Notes: generated from the letters alone by a model not told the origin. A stretch of 64,000 nucleotides of DNA from Ignavibacteriaceae bacterium (GCA_023229425.1 JALNZG010000004.1:168929-232928), one strand, 5' to 3'; positions 54,666 to 63,980 are shown, counted from the first letter of the stretch. A program made the numbers and translations.

Positions 54666-54816
54666 ATATTCTGTACAATAGTGTCTCCAAAAGGAATAGA
54701 AAATGGAAATACTATAAGATTGGTATCTAGATTTTTGTTTTGTATGTCGAAATATTTTTTATGTTTTATACTTTTAACTTTATACTTTCAACTTTTTACT
54801 TGCGGTTTACCGAGCT

Positions 54817-55743
54817 ATGACCTACAAAGATTATTACAAGGATTTGGGTGTTGCTAAAACAGCAACACAGGCGGAAATCAAAAAAGCGTATCGAACGCTC
54901 GCAAATAAATATCATCCGGATAAGAATAACGGAGATAAGTCAGCCGAGGAACGATTCAAAGTTATCAGCGAAGCGAACCAAGTCCTAAGTGATCCGGTGA
55001 AACGGAAAAAGTATGATCAGTTTGGTGCGGATTGGAAACACTACGAAGAAGCTGGAGCTAAACCGGGTGGATTTGACTGGTCGAAGTACGCAAACAGTGG
55101 CGGTGGACAAACGCACCGTTCAAGCACGCATGAATCCAATGGAATGTTTGACGATCAGGGAGTCAACGATTTTTTTGAAACACTGTTTGGGCAGCGCAGC
55201 GGACAAAGACGAGGAAGACGTAACGTTGTTACTAAAGGCGAAGACCTTGTTGCAGAAACAATTCTCTCGCTTGAGGAAGCGTATCATGGCGCGGTGCGGC
55301 TTATCAAGTTAAATGAACAAACGATCAAGGTTACGCTCAAACCGGGAATTGCAGATCAGCAAAAGTTAAGAATTGCAGGCAAAGGAGGTCGCGGAATTGG
55401 CGGCGGACCAAACGGAGACCTCTATCTCATCATTAAAATTGCACCGCATCCTGAACTTCACCGCAAGGGAAATGATTTCTACAGTAACCTCCATGTTGAA
55501 TTGTATACTGCTATCCTTGGGGGAAAGACTCAAATCAAAACACTGAAAGGAAATATTACAGTAGATATTCTGAAAGGAACGACAAACGGTAAAGAACTCA
55601 GGCTTCGCGGACTTGGCATGCCGGTTTACGGAAAGAAGAATGAGTTTGGAAATCTTTTAGTAAAAGTTAATATCGTGCTACCGGAACATCTCAGCGATGA
55701 GGAAACAGAATTATTTAAAAAATTGGCGGTCTTGCGGAAATAG
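54817..55743 (+). CDS. cbpA: DnaJ-family co-chaperone of CbpA type
   Basis: This 308-residue protein has an N-terminal J domain (1-70) with the HPD motif in YHPDKNNG, a Gly-rich linker, and two C-terminal peptide-binding domains (VTLKPGIADQQKLRIAGKGG, then PEHLSDEETELFKKL). It lacks the zinc-finger Cys repeats of DnaJ, so it belongs to the CbpA/DnaJ type II group. It would deliver clients to DnaK. Partner of the GrpE just upstream in the module. Confidence 0.92.
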   Translation: MTYKDYYKDLGVAKTATQAEIKKAYRTLANKYHPDKNNGDKSAEERFKVISEANQVLSDPVKRKKYDQFGADWKHYEEAGAKPGGFDWSKYANSGGGQTHRSSTHESNGMFDDQGVNDFFETLFGQRSGQRRGRRNVVTKGEDLVAETILSLEEAYHGAVRLIKLNEQTIKVTLKPGIADQQKLRIAGKGGRGIGGGPNGDLYLIIKIAPHPELHRKGNDFYSNLHVELYTAILGGKTQIKTLKGNITVDILKGTTNGKELRLRGLGMPVYGKKNEFGNLLVKVNIVLPEHLSDEETELFKKLAVLRK

Positions 55744-55787
55744 CTTCATGCAGTTGCATACCGTTAATAACGGCATTGAACTGTATT

Positions 55788-58226
55788 ATGAAAGTGAATG
55801 CTTTTATGGAATTGAAAATCAAAAATACCACGGAATATAAAACGATCTCTTTAGAAGAGACGTATAAATTTCTGGAAACAACTGCAGACGGACTTGCTGA
55901 TTCTGAAGTAAAAGATCGTCTTGAGAAATTCGGTAAAAATGAAATAGTAGAAAAGAAACAAAATTCTCTTCTTGAATTCATTCTGCGTTACTGGGGTCCT
56001 ATGCCGTGGCTGCTGGAAATTGCTCTTGGACTTGCCTTCGCTTTAAATCACTACTTTGAGGGAATAATAATTTTCATTTTACTTACCACAAACGCTATCA
56101 TCGGGCAAATACACGCAGGCAGTTCACAAAAAGTAATCGATCTGTTAAAGAATAAATTAGCAGTTAGATCAAAAGTTTTGCGAAATAAAAAATGGGCGGA
56201 GGAAGATGCAAAGGGAATTGTAAATGGTGATATTATCTCGATAAAACTTGGCGATATTGTTCCTGCCGATGCCAAGATTATTTCCGGTGAACTTTCAATT
56301 GACCAATCAGCTCTAACAGGAGAATCTCTACCAACAGAAGCCCATCCATCAGACATTATTTATTCCGGTTCCGTAGTAACGCGCAGTGAAGCTACCGGCA
56401 TAGTGGTTAACACGGGTGCGAATACTTTTTTCGGTAAAACAGCGGAGCTTGTAAAAATTGCCAAACCGAAATCTCATCAAGAAGCAATTATGATGGCAGT
56501 AGTAAAATATATGATCTATCTCGGTATTGCTGCATCTCTTTTAGTTTCAATCACCGGTTTGCTGATGCACCTAAACATTGTGATAATGTTAACCTTTATA
56601 ATTGTTGTTCTTTTAGGAGCTATTCCTGCGGCTCTTCCTGCAGTGCTCACCATTGTACAATCTGTTGGAGCGACTGAGTTGGCAAAAAAAGGAGCGCTGG
56701 TAACTAAACTTGAATCTGTCGAAGATGCTGCTTCAATTGATATTATTTGCTTCGATAAGACCGGCACAATAACGCAAAATAAATTATCGGTTGTGGATGC
56801 TGTAGCAATTTCCGGGAACAAGATTGAAGATGTTTTGAGGATTGCCGCACTAACATCGCAATCGGAAGGAATGGACTTGATTGATCTTGCAATTATTGAA
56901 TTCGCTAAAAAATCAGCAATAAGTTTTAATGATTACAGGCAAGTATCTTATACTCCGTTTGATCCATCTACAAAAAAAACAGAGGCACTTATTGAATCCG
57001 GCGGAAAGCGTTTCAGAGCAGTAAAAGGGGCTGAACAGATGATCCTCTCTCTGTGCCGTGATGTAGATAAAGGAACTTTAGATGAAGTAAACAAAATAAT
57101 AGATGGCTTTTCAAAGAAAGGTTACAGAACGATTGCTGTTGCCAGATCAGATGGAGATGATTTAAATAATCTTAAAATTATTGGATTATTGCCAATGTCT
57201 GATCCGCCAAGACCGGATTCAAAAACAATGATTGACCAGGCGAGGAATCATGGCATGAAACCGATGATGCTTACGGGAGACAGCATTGATATAGCGAAAG
57301 AAATTTCCAATGAAGTTGGGATTGGAACTAACATTATACGCATGGCGGATATTAAAGATTTAAGCGCCGATCAACAGTTAAAGATTGTAAGTGAATGCAA
57401 TGGTTTTGCAGAAATATATCCCGAAGACAAGTACAAGATCGTAAGTCTCTTGCAAACCGAAGGGCACACAGTTGGAATGACCGGCGACGGAGTTAACGAT
57501 GCGCCCGCTTTAAAACAAGCGGAACTCGGTATAGCGGTAAGCAATTCAACCGATGTTGCAAAAGCTGCCGCCAGTGTAGTTTTAACCGAATCGGGTATCG
57601 GTGTAATTATCGATGCAATTGCTGTAAGCAGACAGACGTATCAACGGATGCTTACATGGGTTATCAATAAAGTTGTTAAAGTTATTGAGTTTACCGTTTT
57701 TCTCACCATCGGCTTTTTCTGGCTGCATAATATTTTACTTACTCTTATTGGAATGTCTTTCCTGGTGATGGCAAATGATTTTGTAAGTATGACACTGGCA
57801 ACCGATAACGTAGAAAGCACGAGCAATCCGAATAAGTGGAACGTAAAAAATATTATTTTGGCTTCTCTTATTCCGGCGCTATTCTATGTACTTGGAGACA
57901 TCGTTGTAGTCCTAATTGGTTTTCATTATTTCCATTTACAGTGGAAGGAACTTACTACTCTCGTTATGTTAAGTTTCATATTCAACAGTCAATTTAGGGT
58001 TTTGATCGTTAGGGAAAGAAAACATTTTTGGTCGTCGCTTCCGGGTAAAGGCTTGTTAATATCAAGCACCTCCGCAATAGTTGGAATAGCGCTAATAGCT
58101 TTATTCGGAATACTTGTACCATCGCTAAGTTTATTTATTGTTCTTACTGTTTTAGGATTATCGGCGCTTTTTGCGCTTGGCATTGATTTTCCGAAATATT
58201 ATTTGTTTAAGAAGTTTGGGTTATAA
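55788..58226 (+). CDS. P-type H+-exporting ATPase (P-IIIA)
   Basis: This protein of about 812 residues resembles plasma-membrane proton pumps. An N-terminal domain (GLADSEVKDRLEKFGKNEI), TGES loop (ALTGESLPTE), phospho-acceptor D323 in CFDKTGTITQNKL, hinge TGDGVNDAPALK and about ten membrane helices are present, with IPAALPAVLT in helix 4 rather than the Cys-Pro of metal pumps. It exports protons using ATP. A later ATG at 55806 is also possible; neither has a clear ribosome site. It closes the stress-like module. Confidence 0.92.
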   Translation: MKVNAFMELKIKNTTEYKTISLEETYKFLETTADGLADSEVKDRLEKFGKNEIVEKKQNSLLEFILRYWGPMPWLLEIALGLAFALNHYFEGIIIFILLTTNAIIGQIHAGSSQKVIDLLKNKLAVRSKVLRNKKWAEEDAKGIVNGDIISIKLGDIVPADAKIISGELSIDQSALTGESLPTEAHPSDIIYSGSVVTRSEATGIVVNTGANTFFGKTAELVKIAKPKSHQEAIMMAVVKYMIYLGIAASLLVSITGLLMHLNIVIMLTFIIVVLLGAIPAALPAVLTIVQSVGATELAKKGALVTKLESVEDAASIDIICFDKTGTITQNKLSVVDAVAISGNKIEDVLRIAALTSQSEGMDLIDLAIIEFAKKSAISFNDYRQVSYTPFDPSTKKTEALIESGGKRFRAVKGAEQMILSLCRDVDKGTLDEVNKIIDGFSKKGYRTIAVARSDGDDLNNLKIIGLLPMSDPPRPDSKTMIDQARNHGMKPMMLTGDSIDIAKEISNEVGIGTNIIRMADIKDLSADQQLKIVSECNGFAEIYPEDKYKIVSLLQTEGHTVGMTGDGVNDAPALKQAELGIAVSNSTDVAKAAASVVLTESGIGVIIDAIAVSRQTYQRMLTWVINKVVKVIEFTVFLTIGFFWLHNILLTLIGMSFLVMANDFVSMTLATDNVESTSNPNKWNVKNIILASLIPALFYVLGDIVVVLIGFHYFHLQWKELTTLVMLSFIFNSQFRVLIVRERKHFWSSLPGKGLLISSTSAIVGIALIALFGILVPSLSLFIVLTVLGLSALFALGIDFPKYYLFKKFGL

Positions 58227-58263
58227 GAAATGAATTAGTAAACCACTTACAACGGCATCGATT

Positions 58264-58541
58264 TTAATATGCATCTTTTCTTAAATCAATTGATAAGATG
58301 TAAATGGTTTTTTCACTCTCATCAATTAGGTAGAATAAACGGTATTTACCAATTCTATACCGCCAGGTTTCGGATTTGTAGTTCACCAACTTTTTAATGT
58401 TGTTCCCGTAATGTGGTTCGTCTCTTAATTGGGGATAGATATATTGCAGAAGTTTTTTCTCTATGAAGGATTTTTCCCGTTAGGAACTTTCTCAATTCTC
58501 TTCAGAAACTCATTAGTCTCAAAGATTTTGTAATTAAGCAA
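58264..58541 (-). pseudogene. frameshifted RelE/ParE-family toxin
   Basis: On the minus strand a frame starts at TTG overlapping the antitoxin stop (LLNYKIFETNEFLKRIEK) and runs into TAG at 58461-58463. One frame over, the protein continues FIEKKLLQYIYPQLRDEP through WRYRIGKYRLFYLIDE to ILSIDLRKDAY and a stop at 58264-58266. Joined, it is a full RelE/ParE-type mRNA-interferase or gyrase-toxin fold of about 90 residues. The shift lies near an A5 run (58471-58475). So the toxin is inactive, unless this is a sequencing error. Confidence 0.85.
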
Positions 58542-58776
58542 CCAGCCACCCCTTTTTCAATTTCATATCAGATAAACCGCGTTTTAGACTTTTATTAAGT
58601 TCCGTGTTATTTTGTATTTCATCCATCTCGAACTCATCAACATAACTGTTATGTTCAATGAATCGGTTAACAGCAGTTTCAATAAAATTAGAAACCGGTC
58701 TATTGTCTCCGTCTGCTAATTTTCTATACTTCTTGTAGTTTTCTTCGGTCAATCGAAGCGTAATTGTTTTGGACAT
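58534..58776 (-). CDS. ribbon-helix-helix (CopG-like) antitoxin
   Basis: This 80-residue protein starts with the RHH pattern ITLRLTEENYKKYRKLADGD, with a second helix SNFIETAVNRFIE, then an acidic flexible tail as in toxin-binding antitoxins. AAGG lies before the ATG. It overlaps the frameshifted RelE/ParE toxin gene, the usual order antitoxin-toxin. It is intact and could repress its own promoter even without a working toxin. Confidence 0.85.
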   Translation of the reverse strand: MSKTITLRLTEENYKKYRKLADGDNRPVSNFIETAVNRFIEHNSYVDEFEMDEIQNNTELNKSLKRGLSDMKLKKGWLVA

Positions 58777-58984
58777 AAAACACCTTTAAGCGCGAGGCTT
58801 ATAAAAATTAATGTTTATCGTTTTATTCAATTCCAATATATTCATATCCTTAAAAATTATCAACAGCATTTTAGGAAACCTATGGTAAGTTTTCTCTCAC
58901 TATTTTTCTCAACAACAACATCTTTTTTGTTTGGATAAACTCATCTGCTCTTGTCTTATAAAAATAATTATCCATACAAATCTT

Positions 58985-59162
58985 TATTGATCCTGTCTGA
59001 GCCGGGCAGGCTCTACGAGGATCGGGTTTACGGGTTTAATTCTTTTCTACAAATATTAAACATCTACGAAGTTTAATACACAAAGTTTTCTCAACTCCGA
59101 TAGGAGTTATATCTTTATAAAAACAAACACCCCGAACAACCAGTACCCCGTAGGGGTACTAT
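58985..59162. repeat. cluster of short hairpins (REP-like)
   Basis: In the 560-base gene-free spacer 58777-59339, four short inverted repeats follow one another: GAGCC-GGGCA-GGCTC near 59000, ATTAAAC/GTTTAAT at 59055-59077, AACTCC-GATA-GGAGTT at 59093-59108 and AGTACCCCGTAGGGGTACT at 59142-59160. Such hairpin series recur in Bacteroidota spacers. No transposase is nearby. Confidence 0.6.
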
Positions 59163-59339
59163 ATACATGTATATTATTTTTAGGCTGCTATTTTTTTACC
59201 GCAACAACAGCCTCTTTTTTGTTTGCATAAAATCTCCAGTTCTGATTAGATAAAAACATATTCTCTTGCTTAGTTCGTTGTTTTTTTGTCCCTTTTCCTA
59301 CCACATCTTTTTGCTGAGACTCTATACTTATTAAAAAGA

Positions 59340-59684
59340 TTAGGTTTGCACATACTGCTTATGAAAAGGACATTGAGAAGCACCTCTACCATTTGGAGTA
59401 AGAAATGTTTCACCATAAACACAGTGCTTATAAGAAATACCATCTTCTATTGTGTCTTTTCTTCTGTTAAACCAATAGCAATTAATATGAGAAGTTCCCC
59501 CAAACTTTGTTGTTATAATAACCTCTTTGAGTTTGGGATTGCCCGTAATTTCTTTTTCATAAGCACATTGTTCTGTACGAATACTATAAACCCAATTTTT
59601 AATAGGAGTAAGAAATATGACCACTATAGAAGTAATAACTGCTGTTGCTATTATACTACCGATATACAGTGCTACTGACACCAT
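59340..59684 (-). CDS. small membrane-anchored Cys-containing hypothetical protein
   Basis: The 114-residue reading starts at ATG with GAGG six bases before it. It has one N-terminal membrane helix (about 3-28) and a soluble part with four cysteines (EQCAYEKE, INCYWFNRR, YKHCVYGE, SQCPFHKQ), which could form two disulphides or a metal site. No family recognised. It is one of a run of small minus-strand accessory genes. Confidence 0.6.
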   Translation of the reverse strand: MVSVALYIGSIIATAVITSIVVIFLTPIKNWVYSIRTEQCAYEKEITGNPKLKEVIITTKFGGTSHINCYWFNRRKDTIEDGISYKHCVYGETFLTPNGRGASQCPFHKQYVQT

Positions 59685-59940
59685 TTTTAACCTCACATTT
59701 GTTAATAAAATTGTTTGTATGGTTGTATTACCGGCACACTTTTATCTCATTATATTATTGTACCATTAGCAAGAAGTTGATTAATAAAAAAGCTAAAGGA
59801 ATTAAGTATGAAAATATTTTCAAATACTAACTCCGCAAAGCTAACGGTGTATTATATTAAAATCCACCTCTGGCGTATTAATTATATAACAATTTATTTT
59901 TCTCTTGCCTCTTTACTTATTAAAGACGTTATATGCGATT

Positions 59941-60234
59941 TCAGACAATCAATCTTATTAAACCAAATACTGTAAGTGAAATTAAACCATCAAATAACAT
60001 AGATTGCAAATAATATTTCAATGCAGCATAAGATTTTGACACATTCATTTTTTCTAAATGCATTAGATACAGTTGATACGGAGAAGCTACACCAGTGATA
60101 AAATCTTTTTTGAAAATAATATCCTTTAATGATCTGAATGAAACTAAAACCAATACCAATAAAATGCTGGATGGAATTGTTAGTTCTGAAAATCCAAATA
60201 TAACGCCTATCAGTATTGCATATAAAAACGACAT
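59941..60234 (-). CDS. small hypothetical membrane protein
   Basis: This 97-residue protein has two or three hydrophobic segments (about 3-35 and 75-96) around a central polar stretch (KKDFITGVASPYQLYLMHLEK). Nothing identifies its function. It lies alone in the accessory strip, with long spacers on both sides. Confidence 0.5.
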   Translation of the reverse strand: MSFLYAILIGVIFGFSELTIPSSILLVLVLVSFRSLKDIIFKKDFITGVASPYQLYLMHLEKMNVSKSYAALKYYLQSMLFDGLISLTVFGLIRLIV

Positions 60235-60392
60235 TGTTTTCTCTTATTTAATCAATAAAATTACCAATAATAAAAACAGAGGTTAAAATTTTTTTATTTA
60301 CAACAAAACTTACATTTGCAAACATAGCCGCACCGCAACACCTGAACGGTAAAACAAACTTTATAATTATACAAAAGCCAAATGCGAGAACG

Positions 60393-60421
60393 TTGGCAAC
60401 TTGCCTAACTTGTTAGGCAGA
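60393..60421. repeat. attC-like inverted repeat in a spacer
   Basis: GCCTAAC-TT-GTTAGGC is a perfect seven-base inverted repeat whose arms match the integron core patterns RYYYAAC and GTTRRRY. It is followed on the minus strand by AAGTTGCCAACG and a TTTGGC-like stretch. The inner L boxes are not clear, so integron origin is unproven. The rest of the spacer 60235-60517 shows no gene. Confidence 0.35.
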
Positions 60422-60517
60422 ACTAAGTAATACAATACGGAAAAGATATAAAAAACATTTATTAACAAAATTATTCTATTCTTACGATTATTTTTTCATA
60501 ATGTTAATCGATTAATT

Positions 60518-61171
60518 TTACTTTGTCTTATAATATAAATCAGCGAGTGCTTTTAACTCAGGATTATCACTTGAATATAATAACCTAAGTGGAGTAATAC
60601 CTTCATTAAAGGTAAAATTTAAATTTGCTCCAGATGAAATTAATAACTTAGTAACCTCAACATGTTCTTCAAGAATAGCGTAAACAAGAGCTGTAATACC
60701 TTTGCTAGATAAATCGTCAATAGAGCCGACACGGGGCAATAATTGTTTAACTGCAAAGATATCGTCATTATAGGATGAAAGGTGTAAAGGATTCACACCT
60801 TGTTCATTTTTAATACTTAAATCTGCTCTTTTCAGAAACAATAACTGAAAAGTTTTCTCACGTGCATCTTCTGCTTTTATATCATTTAAAAACTTTCCAT
60901 TGAATGGGACATTGTTTGATCTGACTAACGTATGCATGGGTGTATCGCCATACTTGTTTTGAGCATTAATATCAGCTCCACATAAAATTAGATACTCAAC
61001 CATACTAAATTGCCAACCTTCAACCGCAGCATGAAGTATGGTATTCCCATCTGTCTTCTGATGAGAAGGGGGACCACCCGCATTGATGTATGGAACCATA
61101 AAATTCATATCACCTGCAAATGCAGAAATATGCGGAACATTGTCATACGAATTTTCCATTTTACTATCCAT
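60518..61171 (-). CDS. ankyrin repeat protein
   Basis: This 217-residue protein has five or so ankyrin units from about residue 40: DGNTILHAAVEGWQFSMVEY, then YGDTPMHTLV, EQGVNPLHLSSYNDD, SKGITALVYAILEEHVEVTK, and EGITPLRLLYSSDN. There is no signal peptide. Ankyrin repeats bind other proteins. It occurs in the accessory strip without a visible partner, though the small membrane proteins next to it are candidates. Confidence 0.85.
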   Translation of the reverse strand: MDSKMENSYDNVPHISAFAGDMNFMVPYINAGGPPSHQKTDGNTILHAAVEGWQFSMVEYLILCGADINAQNKYGDTPMHTLVRSNNVPFNGKFLNDIKAEDAREKTFQLLFLKRADLSIKNEQGVNPLHLSSYNDDIFAVKQLLPRVGSIDDLSSKGITALVYAILEEHVEVTKLLISSGANLNFTFNEGITPLRLLYSSDNPELKALADLYYKTK

Positions 61172-61403
61172 TATAGTACCTATTTTTTTTTAATATTCTA
61201 CCCAACTATTAAGTGTTTTATCTGTAAATGTGCAAAAAAAGATAATGATAAGAGCCGTAAAAATCTAATTCCTCATTTGCTTTATTACACTTTCATTTCT
61301 CTAAGAATGATAAACAAACTCTCGTTCATCTTCATCCTCAAATAGTCTTCTATTATCATTTTTTCTCTTCAACCTTTTCCCAACCGAACTATTTAATTTT
61401 TCT

Positions 61404-61818
61404 TCAAGTTACTTTGGGCGGCAAAAAATTCTCACCGGTAATTACACTTTTTCCGGTTTTCTGCTCGAGAGCTTTTCTTGCAACCTTATAAAATATTCTT
61501 TCAACTTTTTACTTTCCACTTTCCTCTAACTCACCGAAGAATGGTCTCAACATCTGCTACATCAGTTAGATAACTTTTCCCGTCACCTGATAACATTTTC
61601 AGTTTGTCACAATTTGTGACAATCTCACTCCCTTCTTTTTTAAGACGATTCTTTAATGTAGTCCAATAACTTTGTGCTCTTTTAAAATTTTTTTGATCCG
61701 TTAAAGCCGCAACAATATCTATCACGGAGAAATACCAGATTTCTTTTTCCTCATCATAATGACGACGAATTCTAAACGTATCGAAGACCGCTAATGATTC
61801 ATCTTTCTTTTCGCTCAT
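61404..61818 (-). pseudogene. BRO-N antirepressor-like gene with internal deletion
   Basis: The frame from ATG 61818 (GAGG upstream) encodes 95 residues with the BRO/phage antirepressor N-terminus (IWYFSVIDIVAALTDQ, YWTTLKNRLKKEG, LSGDGKSYLTDVADVETILR) and then stops. After about 40 bases of AT-rich simple sequence a second fragment reads ARKALEQKTGKSVITGENFL and stops at 61404-61406, which matches the usual C-terminus of these proteins. The middle of about 150 residues is missing. The N-terminal part could still be made as a DNA-binding fragment. Confidence 0.75.
61470..61525. repeat. AT-rich simple repeat 'aagtaaaaagttgaaag'
   Basis: On the minus strand GGAAAGTAAAAAGTTGAAAG lies at the break of the BRO-N gene. 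The 17-base word AAGTAAAAAGTTGAAAG occurs again (reverse strand) in the spacer at about 54768-54800, and a related string lies at 14697-14740. Confidence 0.6.
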
Positions 61819-61880
61819 AAAATTTTCCTCATAAAGTTTTCAATTATTAGTTCGCCGCGGACAAGACAGTTTTTAATACC

Positions 61881-63602
61881 TTACCCTTTCTTCCCCGGTC
61901 TATACGGATAGTACCGCGGCTGCCATTGCGCTTTTTTGATCAGATCGGATAACGCCTCATCGCTCAACATTCTTCCTAATCCCGAATCACGCGCTTCAAT
62001 AGCTACCGCCAAAGCAATGTGGAAAGACACTTCTCTAATATCTTTTATCTCCGGCAGCAACATGTTGCTGTTACGCTGCTCTTCTGAAACAAGTTCGGAT
62101 AAAGCTTTGCTCGCCTGTAAAAATATTTTTGTGGTGATTCGTGTAGTCTTGCTTACCAGCGCACCCAATCCAACTCCCGGGAAAATGAACATGTTATTGC
62201 ATTGTGATGAAAAAAGTTTTTTACCTTTAAACTCAACCGGTGGAAAAGGACTGCCCGTTGCCGTTATACCTTTTCCATTTGTAGCGATTGCTACTTCTTC
62301 CGGAGTACATTCTGATTTTGAAGTCGGATTTGATAAGGCAAGGATAATTGGTCTTTCATCGTTCACCGCCATTTGAGAAAGTATCTCATGGTTGAACAAT
62401 CCGTTCGATCCCGTTACACCTATCAGCACTGTAGCTTTCGAATTGGTAATGACATCATTTAAAGTAATCACATTTGGAGATTCAATTTTCCAATCAGCTA
62501 TCGCCGAATGTTTTTGTGCAAATGGTTTTTGATATTCAACAATACCCGGAGTGTCTTCCATCAGCAGCCCCAAATAATCATAAGCGAATATTTTACTTCT
62601 TGCTTCTTCATCACTCGCGCCTTCTTCTTTCAACATATTCAGGATGTTGCGAGCAATGCCGCAGCCTGCTTGTCCAAGTCCGGCAATAACAAAACGCTGA
62701 TCATTAAAACGCTGTTTCTTTATTTTCATAGCGCTCATCAACGCCGCAATGGTAGAGGCTCCGGTTCCTTGAATGTCATCATTGAAGGAAAGGATTCTTT
62801 CCTGGTATCTTTCCAACAGCATAAATGCTTTGTGCTTTGCAAAATCTTCCCACTGCAATAACGCTTGAGGAAATGCACGTTTAACACCGAGTACAAATCT
62901 TTCGATGAACTCATCGTAGTCTTTGCCTTCAAGACGTTTGCTTTTATAACCGAGATAGAGAGGATCATCCAGCAGGCTTTGATTATTTGTTCCGACATCC
63001 AACGATATTGGTAAACAGCATGCGGGATGAATTCCTCCGGCAGCCACGTACAGATTTATTTTCCCTACGGGAATTCCCATTCCATCTGAACCTAAATCAC
63101 CTAAACCAAGAATCCTTTCACCATCGGTAACCACTATCAAATAAACTTCCGGCAAAGAGATCCCTTTAAATATTTTATCAATGCTGCCGATATTATCCGG
63201 GTTAATATAAATGCCGCGGTATTCGCGCGTGATGTGACTTAACATTAAACATGCTTTACCAACTGTCGGTGTATATACAATCGGAAGCATTTCAAAAAGA
63301 TTATCGCAGAGAAGGCTATAGAATAAAGTTTCATTCCGGTTTTGGAGGCCTTGAAGGAAAATATATTTCTCAAGATCGTCATGTTTGCGATTGTACATCT
63401 CGTAACTTCTTTCGCGCTGTACGCCAATATTTGAGACCTCCGTACGAAGAAGTCCTTCTAATTCTAAACTTATTCTTTCTTCTTCATTGAACGCGGAAGC
63501 TTTATTAAGAAAAGGATCGGTTAGTATCTGTTGACCACGAAGATAAACTTCCAGATATTCTTCACCGGTTAGTAAGTCGGTTTTAACGGAAAAGGTTTTC
63601 AT
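61881..63602 (-). CDS. maeA: NAD-dependent malic enzyme
   Basis: This 573-residue enzyme converts malate to pyruvate and CO2. It belongs to the long (eukaryote/MaeA-like) form: catalytic Tyr in YTPTVGKACL, LGLGDLGSDGMGIPVGK, metal-binding FNDDIQGTGAST, nucleotide loop GLGQAGCGIARN, ALSNPTSKSECTPE and FPGVGLGAL. An NAD preference is likely from the family but not proven. GGAG precedes the ATG. With pckA in the same region it could balance C4 and C3 acids. Confidence 0.95.
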   Translation of the reverse strand: MKTFSVKTDLLTGEEYLEVYLRGQQILTDPFLNKASAFNEEERISLELEGLLRTEVSNIGVQRERSYEMYNRKHDDLEKYIFLQGLQNRNETLFYSLLCDNLFEMLPIVYTPTVGKACLMLSHITREYRGIYINPDNIGSIDKIFKGISLPEVYLIVVTDGERILGLGDLGSDGMGIPVGKINLYVAAGGIHPACCLPISLDVGTNNQSLLDDPLYLGYKSKRLEGKDYDEFIERFVLGVKRAFPQALLQWEDFAKHKAFMLLERYQERILSFNDDIQGTGASTIAALMSAMKIKKQRFNDQRFVIAGLGQAGCGIARNILNMLKEEGASDEEARSKIFAYDYLGLLMEDTPGIVEYQKPFAQKHSAIADWKIESPNVITLNDVITNSKATVLIGVTGSNGLFNHEILSQMAVNDERPIILALSNPTSKSECTPEEVAIATNGKGITATGSPFPPVEFKGKKLFSSQCNNMFIFPGVGLGALVSKTTRITTKIFLQASKALSELVSEEQRNSNMLLPEIKDIREVSFHIALAVAIEARDSGLGRMLSDEALSDLIKKAQWQPRYYPYRPGKKG

Positions 63603-63905
63603 TTTTTTAATTCTCCAATATTTTGCGAAGGCTTGTTTTTCATTTTTGTTACTATGAATTATTTATTGCTTGGTTTCTTTTTTGTAGGAAGATTTACTGG
63701 GGGTTATGAAATGTCTTTGTTTCATGGTAACAATTTAAGTTTTTGCAGTGTTAAGAACAAGTTAGTACCTCAACAATAAGGTTCGTGTAATGTACGGCAG
63801 AATATTAATAGGATAAATAATATGAAAGAAAGAAAGAATGATTGATTGAATGAAGTTGAATAGTATCCTCCATTAAATTCTTGTTTTTTGGAACGATTTA
63901 CGAAC
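63603..63905. other. gene-free spacer upstream of the malic enzyme gene
   Basis: No credible gene is visible up to the window end. A GAAAGAAAGAAAG/GATTGATTGAATG simple sequence lies at about 63822-63850. The malic enzyme promoter must be here, but no box stands out. Confidence 0.5.
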
Positions 63906-63980
63906 AAGGATTAACGAATAGCGATTTTTGATTTTAAACTTCTAAAATCAAAAATCGTTAATCCTTTCCGCCGCGGCGGA
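63906..63980. repeat. long hairpin plus GC palindrome at the window end
   Basis: CGATTTTTGATTTTA and TAAAATCAAAAATCG form a perfect 15-base stem, extended by AAGGATTAA/TTAATCCTT around a bulge (63906-63966). It is followed by the palindrome TCCGCCGCGGCGGA (63967-63980). Confidence 0.75.

Noticed and set aside
59286..59830. Plus-strand open frames opposite the small Cys-containing membrane protein
   Set aside because: The minus-strand gene has a proper ribosome site and membrane-anchor layout, while these have neither.
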